64,000 nucleotides of DNA. Source: Chlamydiae bacterium Ga0074140. GTDB taxonomy: Bacteria > Chlamydiota > Chlamydiia > Chlamydiales > Rhabdochlamydiaceae. This document shows, in pieces, positions 36,011 to 45,084 of this stretch. The stretch is from contig LNES01000006.1 of assembly GCA_001464115.1 (NCBI GenBank), forward strand, positions 513,747 to 577,746, written 5' to 3'. The notes beneath the pieces are model-generated. The model worked only from the letters and a program-made list of their open reading frames with translations, did not search any database and was not told the DNA's origin. Both the position numbers and the translations under genes were made by a program. Numbering within the stretch: the stretch's first letter is position 1; each line of letters opens with the position of its first letter.

Positions 36011-37189
36011 TTACCTCAAAAATGAGCTGACATCTGTTAAGGGGAGTAGGATCGAGAGCACGACTAGGCCGACGATCGCTCCCATCGTTAGAAGAAGGGC
36101 TGGCTGTAAATACGCAGAGAGTTGCGTAAGATCTTTTTCCAGCTCTTCATCATAGATTTCAGCGAGTTTATGAAAAATGGGACCCATCCTTCCGGTCTCT
36201 TCCGCAATGCTGAGCATGCGGACGACGAGCGAGGGGATTAACGGGAAATCTTTGAGCTCTTTGCTCAGCGTTTTTCCTTCAACGATTCTCTGCTCTGCGC
36301 GCTCAACAACCTCTTCCAAAAGCTTGAGCTTCATCGCCCGGCGAGAGAGGCGAAGCGCTTCGAGAAGGGGGACGCCGCTCTCAATGAGAAGGGAGCAGCA
36401 GTGGCAGAAACGGGTAAGCGCGGAGCGGACGAGCAGCGTCTTTGCGAGGGGAACTTTCAGGCTGCTCTTCTGAATCCATACGCGTCCTTTTTCAGAGCGA
36501 AAAAGCATGAGAAGAAGAAATACAGAGCCCGCAATGAGAAAGAGGAGAAGAAATCCATGCGCATTAACCCAACGGCTTACATTTAGGACGAGCTGCGTGA
36601 GTGGGTGTAGGGCTCTTCCCTCAAACAGCTCCTGCAACGAGGGAACGACAAAAAAGAGGAGGCCAGAGGTCACTAAAAGACAAAAGCTGAGGAGAATCAT
36701 CGGATAGGTCATCGATGAGATCAGCAGCTTGCGGAGGCGCAGCTGTTTTGTGATGAGTTTAGAGAGCTGCTCAAAAATCTCAGCAAGAGAGCCGCTCTGC
36801 TCTCCTGCTTTTACGAGCGAGAGGTAGATCGCATCGAAAGTTTTTGGGTAGCGCATGAGAGAAGAGGAGAGTGAGGCGCCGCTCTTCAACCTGTCGCAGA
36901 GATCCAAAAAGAGGGGGTGGCATTTTTGCCGACGGTACTTCTCTTCAATTGTCAGTAGGCTTTCATATAAGGGGAGTCCCGCCTGTAAGAGTTGGGCGAG
37001 TTCGCGGGTAAAGGTCAGAAGAAGAGGCTTAGGGAGGACAATCTCTTTCTTCTCATGAAGAGCGAGATTGGTGAGGAGCATCTCCTCTTTGAGGAGTCTC
37101 TCTTTTGCAAGCGCAAAGGAGTCTGCATCGATGACTCCAGATATTTTTTTTCCGTTTTGAGCAAACGCCTCGTAACGATAAAGAGGCAT
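36011..37189 (-). CDS. gspF: Type II secretion inner-membrane platform protein GspF
   Basis: 392 residues with two T2SF domains (about 60-180 and 262-385) and three hydrophobic helices (about 160-182, 210-230 and 360-385). Hallmarks are the N-terminal YRYEAFAQNGKKISGVIDA, FTRELAQLLQAGLPLYESL and the matching second-domain RFCHCCSLLIESGVPLLEAL, and GEQSGSL / AEETGRM at equivalent places in the two halves. It anchors the GspE ATPase to the pseudopilus assembly machinery. Three bases separate it from gspE and from the pseudopilin gene. Confidence 0.94.
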   Translation of the reverse strand: MPLYRYEAFAQNGKKISGVIDADSFALAKERLLKEEMLLTNLALHEKKEIVLPKPLLLTFTRELAQLLQAGLPLYESLLTIEEKYRRQKCHPLFLDLCDRLKSGASLSSSLMRYPKTFDAIYLSLVKAGEQSGSLAEIFEQLSKLITKQLRLRKLLISSMTYPMILLSFCLLVTSGLLFFVVPSLQELFEGRALHPLTQLVLNVSRWVNAHGFLLLFLIAGSVFLLLMLFRSEKGRVWIQKSSLKVPLAKTLLVRSALTRFCHCCSLLIESGVPLLEALRLSRRAMKLKLLEEVVERAEQRIVEGKTLSKELKDFPLIPSLVVRMLSIAEETGRMGPIFHKLAEIYDEELEKDLTQLSAYLQPALLLTMGAIVGLVVLSILLPLTDVSSFLR

Positions 37190-37192
37190 GTC

Positions 37193-38779
37193 TTAAATCT
37201 CCTCGCAGCCGCGGGTGACTCTTAACACCTCGGCTGTCGTGGTCATTCCTTTCTGAACAAGACGCGCTCCTTCGCTTCTCAAGCTCACCATGCCTTGCGC
37301 GATTGCAATTCTTCGCAGCTCTTCTGCGTCGGCACTTTTCAAAAGCTGTTTTTTGATAGGGGAGGTCACAACCATGAGTTCGTAGATGCCGCAACGTCCT
37401 TTGTAACCTGAATTGTAGCAATAGCTACATCCTCTTCCTTTAAAAAACGGAGCTTGCGAGGCCTCTTTTTCGTCCAGCCCAAGCTCCGCAATTTCTGCTA
37501 TGCTTGGGAGATAGGAGATCGCGCAGTCTGGGCAAACCATGCGTACAAGACGCTGAGCCACGACGGCAACGACAGAAGAGGAGAGTAGATAGGGTTCGAT
37601 ATCCATATCAACGAGACGTGTGAGCGCAGAGGGGGCGTCGTTCGTGTGGAGTGTGCTGAGCACGAGGTGTCCTGTGAGTGATGCCTGGATCGCGATCTCG
37701 GCTGTCTCTCTATCTCGAATCTCCCCGATCATGATCACATCGGGGTCTTGTCTCAAAATATGGCGTAACCCTGTGGCAAAACTGAGCGAAATTTTGGGAT
37801 TCACGCCGATCTGCGCCATCCCTTGAAGCTTGTACTCGACAGGATCTTCGATGGTCATGATGTTCACTTCATGACTGCTGATCTCCGAAAGCGCGCTGTA
37901 AAGCGTGGTCGTTTTTCCACTTCCGGTAGGGCCGGTAACGAGCACAATCCCTTCATTGAGCGCGATCTGTTTTCTAAAGGAGAGAAGAGTGTCTTCTCGC
38001 ATTCCTAGGTTCTCGAGTCCGAGAATCACATTGCTCTTATCTAGAATACGCAACACAATCCTCTCTCCAAAGACGACGGGAACGGTGCTCACGCGAAAAT
38101 CGATCTGTCTTCCACCCATCTTGAGCTTTATACGTCCATCTTGCGGAAGTCTTTGCTCGGCGATATCCAGACGCGCCATAACTTTTATACGGGTGATGAG
38201 CTGTGTTTGGTACTCTTTCGCGGGGGCGTGGCGCATTTGCAAGACGCCATCAATTCTATAGCGAACTCCCAACCCTGTTTCGAGGGGTTCAAAATGGATG
38301 TCTGAAGCTCCCTGCCCGATGGCCTCTAAAATCATCGAGTTGAGCATACGGATCACGGGTGAATCGCCGCGCTGCTCGAGAAGGTCATACCCCTCTGTCT
38401 CGTCAATCTGATCCTCGCTGCTCGCACGGGAAAAGCTTGCAATGAGCTTAGAGGTCTCATCCTCTTTTTGGTGGTAGCAGGATTCGATCGCCGTTTCGAT
38501 CGCGCTTTTCGGTGCGACAACCTCTTCGATCGCTTTTCCTAAAAGGACACGCACCTCTTCCAACGCTTCTAGATCTTGAGGATCCCAGGTGGCGACAAGA
38601 ATGGTCTCTCCCTTTTCGGCAATTGGAAGAAGGAGTTTCCGTTTTACAAATGCATAGGGAAGAAGAGATTTTTTTTCTTTTACGAAGGGAAAAGCATCGA
38701 GATCTGTGCAGCTTTGAACACCAAAGCGCTCAGCCCATTTTTGAATCTCTTTCCAATCTGTATCGACTTGTGTGTTCAT
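37193..38779 (-). CDS. gspE: Type II secretion ATPase GspE
   Basis: Cytoplasmic hexameric ATPase powering pseudopilus assembly, 528 residues. An N-terminal N1E-like domain precedes the catalytic core with Walker A GPTGSGKTT (283-291), Asp box (IEDPVEY), Walker B DVIMIGEIRD (347-356) and His box (STLHTNDA). A four-cysteine zinc site lies near the C-terminus: C416/C419 and C451/C454. All motifs are intact. Its ATG overlaps the stop of gspD by four bases. Confidence 0.96.
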   Translation of the reverse strand: MNTQVDTDWKEIQKWAERFGVQSCTDLDAFPFVKEKKSLLPYAFVKRKLLLPIAEKGETILVATWDPQDLEALEEVRVLLGKAIEEVVAPKSAIETAIESCYHQKEDETSKLIASFSRASSEDQIDETEGYDLLEQRGDSPVIRMLNSMILEAIGQGASDIHFEPLETGLGVRYRIDGVLQMRHAPAKEYQTQLITRIKVMARLDIAEQRLPQDGRIKLKMGGRQIDFRVSTVPVVFGERIVLRILDKSNVILGLENLGMREDTLLSFRKQIALNEGIVLVTGPTGSGKTTTLYSALSEISSHEVNIMTIEDPVEYKLQGMAQIGVNPKISLSFATGLRHILRQDPDVIMIGEIRDRETAEIAIQASLTGHLVLSTLHTNDAPSALTRLVDMDIEPYLLSSSVVAVVAQRLVRMVCPDCAISYLPSIAEIAELGLDEKEASQAPFFKGRGCSYCYNSGYKGRCGIYELMVVTSPIKKQLLKSADAEELRRIAIAQGMVSLRSEGARLVQKGMTTTAEVLRVTRGCEEI

Positions 38780-41082
38780 CTCGGGTTTTTGAATAAGGAT
38801 TTTAGGCCAGTTCTGAAAAATTGCCTTCTCTCCTTTTCGCGCGCCTCGTCGATTTTTTCTAAAAACTCTGGAATATCCCCCGCTCTCTTTTTTAGCTCTT
38901 CAACGCGCAATTGATCGAGTTCATCCTTAGGATCGACAACAATTTTGGGTGTAATGAAAAAGAACATCTCGGTGTTGTCATCGATTAGCTTTGATGAACC
39001 GAAGAGCTTTCCAAGAAGAGGGATGTCTCCAAAGAATGGAACCTTCTCTTCAGAATCCCGAGTGGATTTTCGACGAAGTCCTCCCAAAATGACCGTCTGC
39101 CCATCCACGACACGCACCTCGTTCTGAATATGTCTTTTATCAACCAGCGGTCGATCATCAGGGCTCGGTTTTGTCGTATCAAAAGTGATGTCGGTCTGCA
39201 AGGTGACAAAGCCTTTGCCTTCAGCTTCTTCCTCATTGTCAGGCAAATGCACTGTTGGCGTGAGCACGATCGTAATCCCGTATTGAGCGCGGGTGAATGA
39301 CTTTTCGAAGGCGATCCCCTTGTTCGTGTCGATTGGAGCAGCTCCATTATTAATCGAAATCTCTTCCGTGATGGCAATTGTTGCGGGGGTCTGATTGACT
39401 GTGATAACTGAAGGCGCCGCATTCAGGTGGATATCTTCCTGCGTCATTAAGAAATTGTAGGCAAAGTCAAACGTGGGATGATGCTTTTTGCTAAAGAAGA
39501 AGGCGAGAACTCCTCTCCCCATCGGAACATTAGCCGACTCGAACTTGACATTGTTAGATTTTGTTCCGAGTTTTAGGAGGTTCAGACCGAAACTGTTTTG
39601 TGTGTTTAAGCGCTTTTCAAAAAGTAGCACCTCTATCTGCACCATCTTTTTTGGCACATCGAGTTTGCGCAGCAGCTCTTTGATGCGCGGAAGGGTATCG
39701 CGTCGAATGACCATGAGGATCGTTCCTGTTTTCGGATCAGGAATGAAATGGTCGGATCCCTCTTGCTCATATTCGAGATGAGTCGTGATCGATGGGCGCG
39801 GAGAGGGTGGCGGATTGGCAAGTGCGGGCGGGTTAGGGGCGTATCCATCAGGAGGTTTCACTCCAGGGCCCTGGACCGCGTAGTTTACCTCATACCCCTC
39901 CCTTTCGCCTTCAGGAACAGCATAGAGGAGAGAGGTGTAAACTTTGTCTAGCACCTTTGCAAGTTCTGTAGGGTCGCTATGGCGGCAACTGTAGAGGAAT
40001 ACTGTCATCTCCGAGGGGTCCTGCAGCTGGTCTTCGGTGTCTTTGATCATCTTTTCCGCGCGATCAACGACTAGCTGAGAGCCGACGAGAATGAGCGCTC
40101 TACCCTGATTTAATGGAAGAACGGAGAGCCCCTCTTCAGGTTTAGCAAAAGGGGTTTTAGCTCTATCCATCGACTCGTTAAAGAAGGAGCTAATGATCTT
40201 CTCCATCTCTTTTACGCTCATCTTATTGATGGGAACGACGCGCGAAACTTTCCCTTTATTTCCTTCCCAAACAGTCGCGTAAAGCGAGAGAAGCCTCTCG
40301 ATCTCTTCTTTAGATGACACGATCGCGATCTTGCTGCCAACTGGATAGAGGAAGGTCTGTTTGACATCTGTAAATTTCTCTAAAAACTGGAGGACACTTT
40401 TTGTCTGCTCTACCGGAGGAGAGAGAAGGTAAAAGACTCGCGAATGTTCCGGAACAAGCCCAAGATCTACTCTCGAAGCAGCGATGTTTTTGACAGAAGA
40501 TGGATCTTGTTTGAGGACAAAGAGTTGTTTCGCATAGGAGTTCAGTTTTTTTACACCGATTCCATTGTGAGCTAAAATAATCTCCAGCACCTCATTCCAC
40601 GACTCACGAGGAATCGGAATATTGGAGTGCATGTTCAACTTGAGTGCAGCCATATCAGGAGGGACGATGTAGAGGTAGTCCATCGCGCCATACTCCATGA
40701 TCAGCTGCCCGAGGGTTGTCTCCTCTTGATCCCAGAGCGCATACCCCTCCTCTTCACCCTTCGCATCTAAAACAGCTGTCTGACGCCAAGCCTCCTCAAG
40801 CGCCACTATCGCGCTTTTCAGGCGGCTCACTTCTCCAAGAAGAGTAGAGTACTCCTCCTCAGGAGCGGCGCTTTTATAGAGCTCTCCCGCCTTCTCATAG
40901 CAGTTTTCAAGCTGGAGCTTGAGCAGAGAGATCTCTTTATTCACGTCAGGAGTTTGACTATTTCCTAAAGTGGCCGCCTCTTTTTTCTGGAACGCTTGTG
41001 CCTTTTTTTCTTCGATGCTCTGTCCAAAAATGGCGCTCTGGGCGAGAACAATTGTCATGACAGCAAAAGGAAAAGATCTCAT
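38776..41082 (-). CDS. gspD: Type II secretion outer-membrane secretin GspD
   Basis: 768 residues with a signal peptide (about 1-20). Periplasmic N-domains occupy roughly 140-460, and the C-terminal secretin domain (about 490-745) has the hallmark VVDGQTVILGGLRR and FFGDIPLLGKLFGSS. It forms the outer-membrane channel. A Pro-rich insert lies around residue 415-435 (PPDGYAPNPPALANPPPSPR). It overlaps gspE and the upstream membrane protein by four bases each, consistent with tight co-expression. Confidence 0.94.
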   Translation of the reverse strand: MRSFPFAVMTIVLAQSAIFGQSIEEKKAQAFQKKEAATLGNSQTPDVNKEISLLKLQLENCYEKAGELYKSAAPEEEYSTLLGEVSRLKSAIVALEEAWRQTAVLDAKGEEEGYALWDQEETTLGQLIMEYGAMDYLYIVPPDMAALKLNMHSNIPIPRESWNEVLEIILAHNGIGVKKLNSYAKQLFVLKQDPSSVKNIAASRVDLGLVPEHSRVFYLLSPPVEQTKSVLQFLEKFTDVKQTFLYPVGSKIAIVSSKEEIERLLSLYATVWEGNKGKVSRVVPINKMSVKEMEKIISSFFNESMDRAKTPFAKPEEGLSVLPLNQGRALILVGSQLVVDRAEKMIKDTEDQLQDPSEMTVFLYSCRHSDPTELAKVLDKVYTSLLYAVPEGEREGYEVNYAVQGPGVKPPDGYAPNPPALANPPPSPRPSITTHLEYEQEGSDHFIPDPKTGTILMVIRRDTLPRIKELLRKLDVPKKMVQIEVLLFEKRLNTQNSFGLNLLKLGTKSNNVKFESANVPMGRGVLAFFFSKKHHPTFDFAYNFLMTQEDIHLNAAPSVITVNQTPATIAITEEISINNGAAPIDTNKGIAFEKSFTRAQYGITIVLTPTVHLPDNEEEAEGKGFVTLQTDITFDTTKPSPDDRPLVDKRHIQNEVRVVDGQTVILGGLRRKSTRDSEEKVPFFGDIPLLGKLFGSSKLIDDNTEMFFFITPKIVVDPKDELDQLRVEELKKRAGDIPEFLEKIDEAREKERRQFFRTGLKSLFKNPR

Positions 41083-42356
41083 CTTTTTGACCTCCGCTCT
41101 TTGCCTTTCGAACTCTTCTTATCTTGAGCAACAGGAAGCGATAGCTGTTGGATTTGCGTACGCATCGGGTCAAATAATTGCCCCTTCACAAAAGTTTTCC
41201 CTTGCACGACCTCCAGTCCCTCAAAAATAAACAGCTCTCCCACTAAACGGTGAGCGATACAATCTTCTATCTGCTGAACGGACCTTAAATTACGCCATCC
41301 GGAAGGGGTTTTCAGAAGCCAATCTCCTTCTCGAAGCACGAGGCGCCTTTTGCCGGCAATACAGGTTACAGCTGAGTTGTTTCGCAAACGGATCGACGAG
41401 AAGAGAGAGGCCTCTTTTCCCTGTTGTTTTGGAAAAGATTGTGCATCTAGCTTCTGGCTATGATGGTAAAACCCCGTCTCATCCCACACTTCGATCTCCA
41501 CGGTGCGTGGCGTGGCAATTTTAACTTGTGCGATCGGACATCCAGAAGAGATCTCTTCAGCAGCGGCGATTTTCCACTTTTCGTTTTCCCAGATGAGAAG
41601 ATCTCCCGCTTTGACAAAACAGACGTGGCTCCCATCCTCTTTGCTAAACTGAATTTTCTCTCGCTCCTTTAGAGGTCGATACTCCTCTCCTCCGTAGATC
41701 TCGAGCAGGCGATCTTTCCCCCAGTGCTTGGCCTCTTTGACGGTTTTCGCAAAGGCCGCTTGACTCTTTTCGTGGATAGAGAAGTTGCGCCTCAAGGCCT
41801 CTCCCGTCACTTGGAGGACGAGCTGTGTTTTCTCCTCGACTTGTTCTTCGGGAAGCGTGCGACGGACTTCGAACGTAACGCTATTTTTTCCTAGAGAAAG
41901 CGGCTTGATAGAGAGGGACGTTGGATCTTTGCTAAATAGAACTCCCTTTCTTCCCTCTTTTTCTCTTTCCAGTTCAGCGAGAAAAATATTCTCTCCCACC
42001 TGAACCACCCGCTCCTCTCCAAGAGCCTTTACGCCGAGAAGGAGGGCAGATTCTGGACGCTGGTTATCTGGGCGTGTGTTGCAGCCCAGGAGCAGAAGCT
42101 CACTTCCCAGCCAGGGAATAAATTGTGACGGACGCGCGGCATTCAACGAAAGAGAGCCTTTTCCGATCTCTTGATAAGAAAAAGAGAGCTTCGCATCGAG
42201 ACGAGACGAGGCGCCAGCGAGCTTTTGATTTGAATTCTGTAAGCAGATCAATTTCATGAGAAATAAAAGTAAAACAGCTGTACAAGACGCCCACGCGAGG
42301 CGCGTGCCCCACTTGAGAAGATCCTCCTCTCTAACTTGCGTCTGTCCTATCCACAT
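41079..42356 (-). CDS. Single-pass membrane protein at the head of the T2SS operon
   Basis: About 425 residues from the ATG at 42356; a TTG at 42398 would add 14 residues, and no Shine-Dalgarno decides between them. A short cytoplasmic part is followed by one transmembrane helix (about residues 22-38) and a large, mostly beta-rich extracytoplasmic region ending in a Lys/Ser-rich tail. It is in the position held by CT573 upstream of gspD in C. trachomatis, as I recall. Topology and location suggest a GspC-like linker between the inner-membrane platform and the secretin, but no GspC signature is recognised, so this is inference. Confidence 0.72.
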   Translation of the reverse strand: MWIGQTQVREEDLLKWGTRLAWASCTAVLLLFLMKLICLQNSNQKLAGASSRLDAKLSFSYQEIGKGSLSLNAARPSQFIPWLGSELLLLGCNTRPDNQRPESALLLGVKALGEERVVQVGENIFLAELEREKEGRKGVLFSKDPTSLSIKPLSLGKNSVTFEVRRTLPEEQVEEKTQLVLQVTGEALRRNFSIHEKSQAAFAKTVKEAKHWGKDRLLEIYGGEEYRPLKEREKIQFSKEDGSHVCFVKAGDLLIWENEKWKIAAAEEISSGCPIAQVKIATPRTVEIEVWDETGFYHHSQKLDAQSFPKQQGKEASLFSSIRLRNNSAVTCIAGKRRLVLREGDWLLKTPSGWRNLRSVQQIEDCIAHRLVGELFIFEGLEVVQGKTFVKGQLFDPMRTQIQQLSLPVAQDKKSSKGKERRSKR

Positions 42357-42463
42357 ACTAATGTGGAAAGAGTCTAGGAGATTTGCGAAAAAACGCAAAG
42401 AGAGAATGAGCGGCTCTGCAAATCTATTGCTAAAAAATAATATTTAATATTTAAATAAAGAAT

Positions 42464-42856
42464 ATGAGCGAGAACAATAATAAAGAAGGGGTCACCGTGA
42501 AACAGATCGAAGAATTTACAAAGAAACACCGTTTCGAAGTTGTGCTCTGTCTTTCATTTATTTTATCACTCTTCTTCAGCTTTCTCTTTTTCGGATCAGG
42601 AGTGGCCATCCTATTCGCAGCCATTGGCGGCGGTTTAGGTGCAATTTTTCCCAGAAAGGTCGAATTCGCAACAAAACAACTGTTCCAATTTGTTTTTAAG
42701 CAAGAGCAGACCACTCAGCTAGTATTGGGAATTGTGGCGCTGATCCTCTCGATCTTCCTCCCACCTGCGATCTTCTTCATTCTCGGCTCCAACGGCGGAA
42801 GAAGCCTAGCCCAGCTCTCCAACAGCGAATCCCCCTCCTCCACCCGCCGCGACTAG
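42464..42856 (+). CDS. Small membrane protein, 130 residues
   Basis: Hydrophilic N-terminus (about 1-24), then hydrophobic segments about 25-43, 45-62 and 84-108 with Gly-rich stretches (FAAIGGGLGAIFPRK), and a Ser/Arg-rich tail. Probably three transmembrane helices with a short basic cytoplasmic loop. No family is recognised. It diverges from the type II secretion operon and ends 38 bases before repeat element B. Confidence 0.6.
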   Translation: MSENNNKEGVTVKQIEEFTKKHRFEVVLCLSFILSLFFSFLFFGSGVAILFAAIGGGLGAIFPRKVEFATKQLFQFVFKQEQTTQLVLGIVALILSIFLPPAIFFILGSNGGRSLAQLSNSESPSSTRRD

Positions 42857-42894
42857 TTTTACAAGAAGATTGTTATAGAGCCTCTAAAAACGCT

Positions 42895-43408
42895 CCATCG
42901 ACATGTCGGGTGACACGGCACTTCGTGCCCGTGCCCCCCGCGACCCCCCTTGAGCTTTAATCTGCTGCGATAAATCGAGTGCTCGGAAGCGGGGTGTGCA
43001 AAGCACTACCCCGCCCGCCTTCGGCTCTCCTGTGCTTCGATTTCTCATTGCAGCTTAAAGCCGCTGGCTGCGACAAGCACTCCCTCCCCACTCCTTCGTC
43101 GTGTGGGGCCCCTTCCATGTCATGCCGCAGTGCGAGATTAAAATCTCTAAGCCGTTTTCGGAAATCTTTACCAGGCACTGCGAGACGACGCGAGGAGGGG
43201 ACCCAACCTAAAGGGTTGGGGAAGTGAGCGCGCGAGCAGCCCGACGACTCAGATCGCACAGAAAAATCATGGCACAGGAGAGCGGAGCGGGCGGGGTAGT
43301 GCTTCGAGTCGCAAGAGGGCAGCGGGGAACAAGGACACGCAGTGCTTTGTTCCCGACATGTCTATGGGCTTTTACTGGAGATTCAAAAATTTTTCCCGAC
43401 ATGTCTAT
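42895..43408. repeat. MITE-like palindromic element, copy B, with an extra end
   Basis: The main element runs from CCATCGACATGTCGGG (42895) to CCCGACATGTCTATGG (43367). It is homologous to copies A, C and D but in the orientation opposite to A and C. A second right-hand terminal sequence CCCGACATGTCTAT occurs at 43395-43408, 27 bases beyond the first end, as if a related element had been there or an end had been duplicated. The element fills most of the convergent gap 42857-43444, in which no gene is seen. Confidence 0.85.
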
Positions 43409-43444
43409 TTTGAACTTCAAATAGAACAAAATTCCCTTTACCCC

Positions 43445-43987
43445 TTATTGGAGGGAGAGGCGGGATTGGATGAAGTCTAGGAGGGAGAGATCTTCTTGTT
43501 GGAAACAGCTCTGGAGGAGAGACCACTCTTTTGGGTGCGCTTCTCTTTCGTTGAGAAGCTCCTTCCAGCTCTCTCTCTCCGAAGGTCCATTCCCTAGACG
43601 CATCTCCAGAAAGGCGATTCGCAAAAGATTGAATTGGTAGAGAAGAGAGGAGCGATCCTCCTCATTTTTCTGCAACTTTTGCTTTAGTTCTTTGGCTTCA
43701 GAGAGGGCCTGAGGATACTCCTTTCTGTGGATCGAAAGAGTATTGGTCGCAAAGTGCGCAAAGGAGGGAGAAAGCTCGTGAACTTTTTTCAAGGCTCGTT
43801 CACATAAGACCCTCTCATTTTGAACACGTCTCTCACCGGATGCGATGAACCTCCCCAAGTAGTGAAACGTGAGGAAAAGAAGGATGAAGAGAAGGATAAA
43901 CCCGTAAAGGACCTTTTTCCCATGAAGATTGACCCAAAGAGCCCAATCTTTATCTCTTAAGATTTCCAAAAGCTGTAAGTTTTTCAT
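43445..43987 (-). CDS. Hypothetical single-pass membrane protein with helical C-terminal part
   Basis: 180 residues: a short cytoplasmic start, one transmembrane helix (about 27-46, VLYGFILLFILLFLTFHYLG), then an alpha-helical region of TPR-like character (FAHFATNTLSIHRKEYPQALSEAKEL). No family is recognised. The topology resembles TPR-containing periplasmic-tail proteins. It is coupled by a four-base overlap to the glycosyltransferase gene upstream and is the last gene of the mutY-glycosyltransferase unit. Confidence 0.7.
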   Translation of the reverse strand: MKNLQLLEILRDKDWALWVNLHGKKVLYGFILLFILLFLTFHYLGRFIASGERRVQNERVLCERALKKVHELSPSFAHFATNTLSIHRKEYPQALSEAKELKQKLQKNEEDRSSLLYQFNLLRIAFLEMRLGNGPSERESWKELLNEREAHPKEWSLLQSCFQQEDLSLLDFIQSRLSLQ

Positions 43988-45084
43988 GCTTTCCCTGCTG
44001 CAAAGAGACCGGTGTATATCCTTTCCATCTGGTCCAGAGTATAGGTAAACGTAAACTTTTCTTCGACCAACTTTTTGCCTGCCGCACCGAGCGAGCGTCT
44101 TCTTTTAGGATCGAACGCGAGAGCTCGCACCATTTCTGCAATGCGCTCAGGAGAAAATGGGGGGACGATGAGGCCTGTCTGTCCATCTAAACAGACTTCG
44201 GGAAGCCCTCCAACTGGAGTTGTGATGAGTGGCCTTTCCAAAAACGCCGCCTGAAGGGAAGCCTGTGAAATCCCTTCATGGGCCGTGCTGAGAAGAAGAA
44301 AGAGATCAAGAGCCGCAATTGCAGCAAAGGGAGCATCCATGTGACCCACAAATGTCACGTTCTCTTCAACACCCAGTTCTTTCGCAAGAGGTTTATACTG
44401 ATCAATATAACCTCCGCCAATCACTACCCATTTGATGTTTTTCTCTTCTTTGAGGAGCGCTGCTGCCTTCAAAAAATCGCCTATTCCCTTCCAAGATCGA
44501 ACAAAACAGGCGGTTCCCACCAAACAATCTTCTGGTGAGAGTCCCAACCTCTCTCTAAATTTCTTTACTTCGAGCGGGTCGACCTGTAGCTCATTCGGTT
44601 CAACTCCTGTTGGCACACAGACACACTTTTCCATCGGTAGTTTCGTCTGCTCAAGAATGAGCGCGGCAGCTTTTGTCGAAGTTGTAACCACAAAATCCGC
44701 CAGTTTCTTGTAGAGCAGAAAGCTATTCAGACCAGCACGCGTGGGTGTGGACAGGTGTCGCAGACGCACAACCGGTCGCCCCGAAATTCGAGCTGCTATA
44801 CCTCCGAGCCAGGCATCCAGAGAGGAGTGGGTAACAACGAGATCAATCGCATTCTTTTGAATTACTCTAATAAGAGTATAGATCGCAAAGAGAGCTCTTG
44901 AACGTTTGAACCCGATCTCATACACGGTAAATCCCTCTTTTCGTGCTTTAGCGACCAGTCCACCTCCCGCCGCAACCGCAAACACAACTTCATGACCCCG
45001 CGCTCGTAGCCCCTGAGCCTCTCTCAAAATGCGGATCTCTTGTCCGCCCCAACCCGATGAACTTTCAGTGTGTAAAATGCGCAT
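43984..45084 (-). CDS. GT4-family (GT-B) glycosyltransferase
   Basis: 366 residues with two Rossmann-like domains. The N-terminal acceptor domain begins MRILHTESSSGWGGQEIRIL; the C-terminal donor domain has VPTGVEPN, GTACFVRSWKG, FVGHMD and a family-4-type HEGISQASLQA in which the usual second Glu of the E-x7-E motif is Gln. PVGGLPEV and the GLIVPPFSPERIAEMV region complete the fold. It probably adds a sugar to a lipid or cell-surface glycan, from the cytoplasmic face. The substrate is unknown. It starts 20 bases inside the end of mutY. Confidence 0.86.
   Translation of the reverse strand: MRILHTESSSGWGGQEIRILREAQGLRARGHEVVFAVAAGGGLVAKARKEGFTVYEIGFKRSRALFAIYTLIRVIQKNAIDLVVTHSSLDAWLGGIAARISGRPVVRLRHLSTPTRAGLNSFLLYKKLADFVVTTSTKAAALILEQTKLPMEKCVCVPTGVEPNELQVDPLEVKKFRERLGLSPEDCLVGTACFVRSWKGIGDFLKAAALLKEEKNIKWVVIGGGYIDQYKPLAKELGVEENVTFVGHMDAPFAAIAALDLFLLLSTAHEGISQASLQAAFLERPLITTPVGGLPEVCLDGQTGLIVPPFSPERIAEMVRALAFDPKRRRSLGAAGKKLVEEKFTFTYTLDQMERIYTGLFAAGKA

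Noticed and set aside
42979..43424. Open frames inside repeat B on both strands
   Set aside because: They follow the palindromic structure, so both strands appear open by symmetry. None starts with a ribosome binding site or recurs intact in copies A, C and D.
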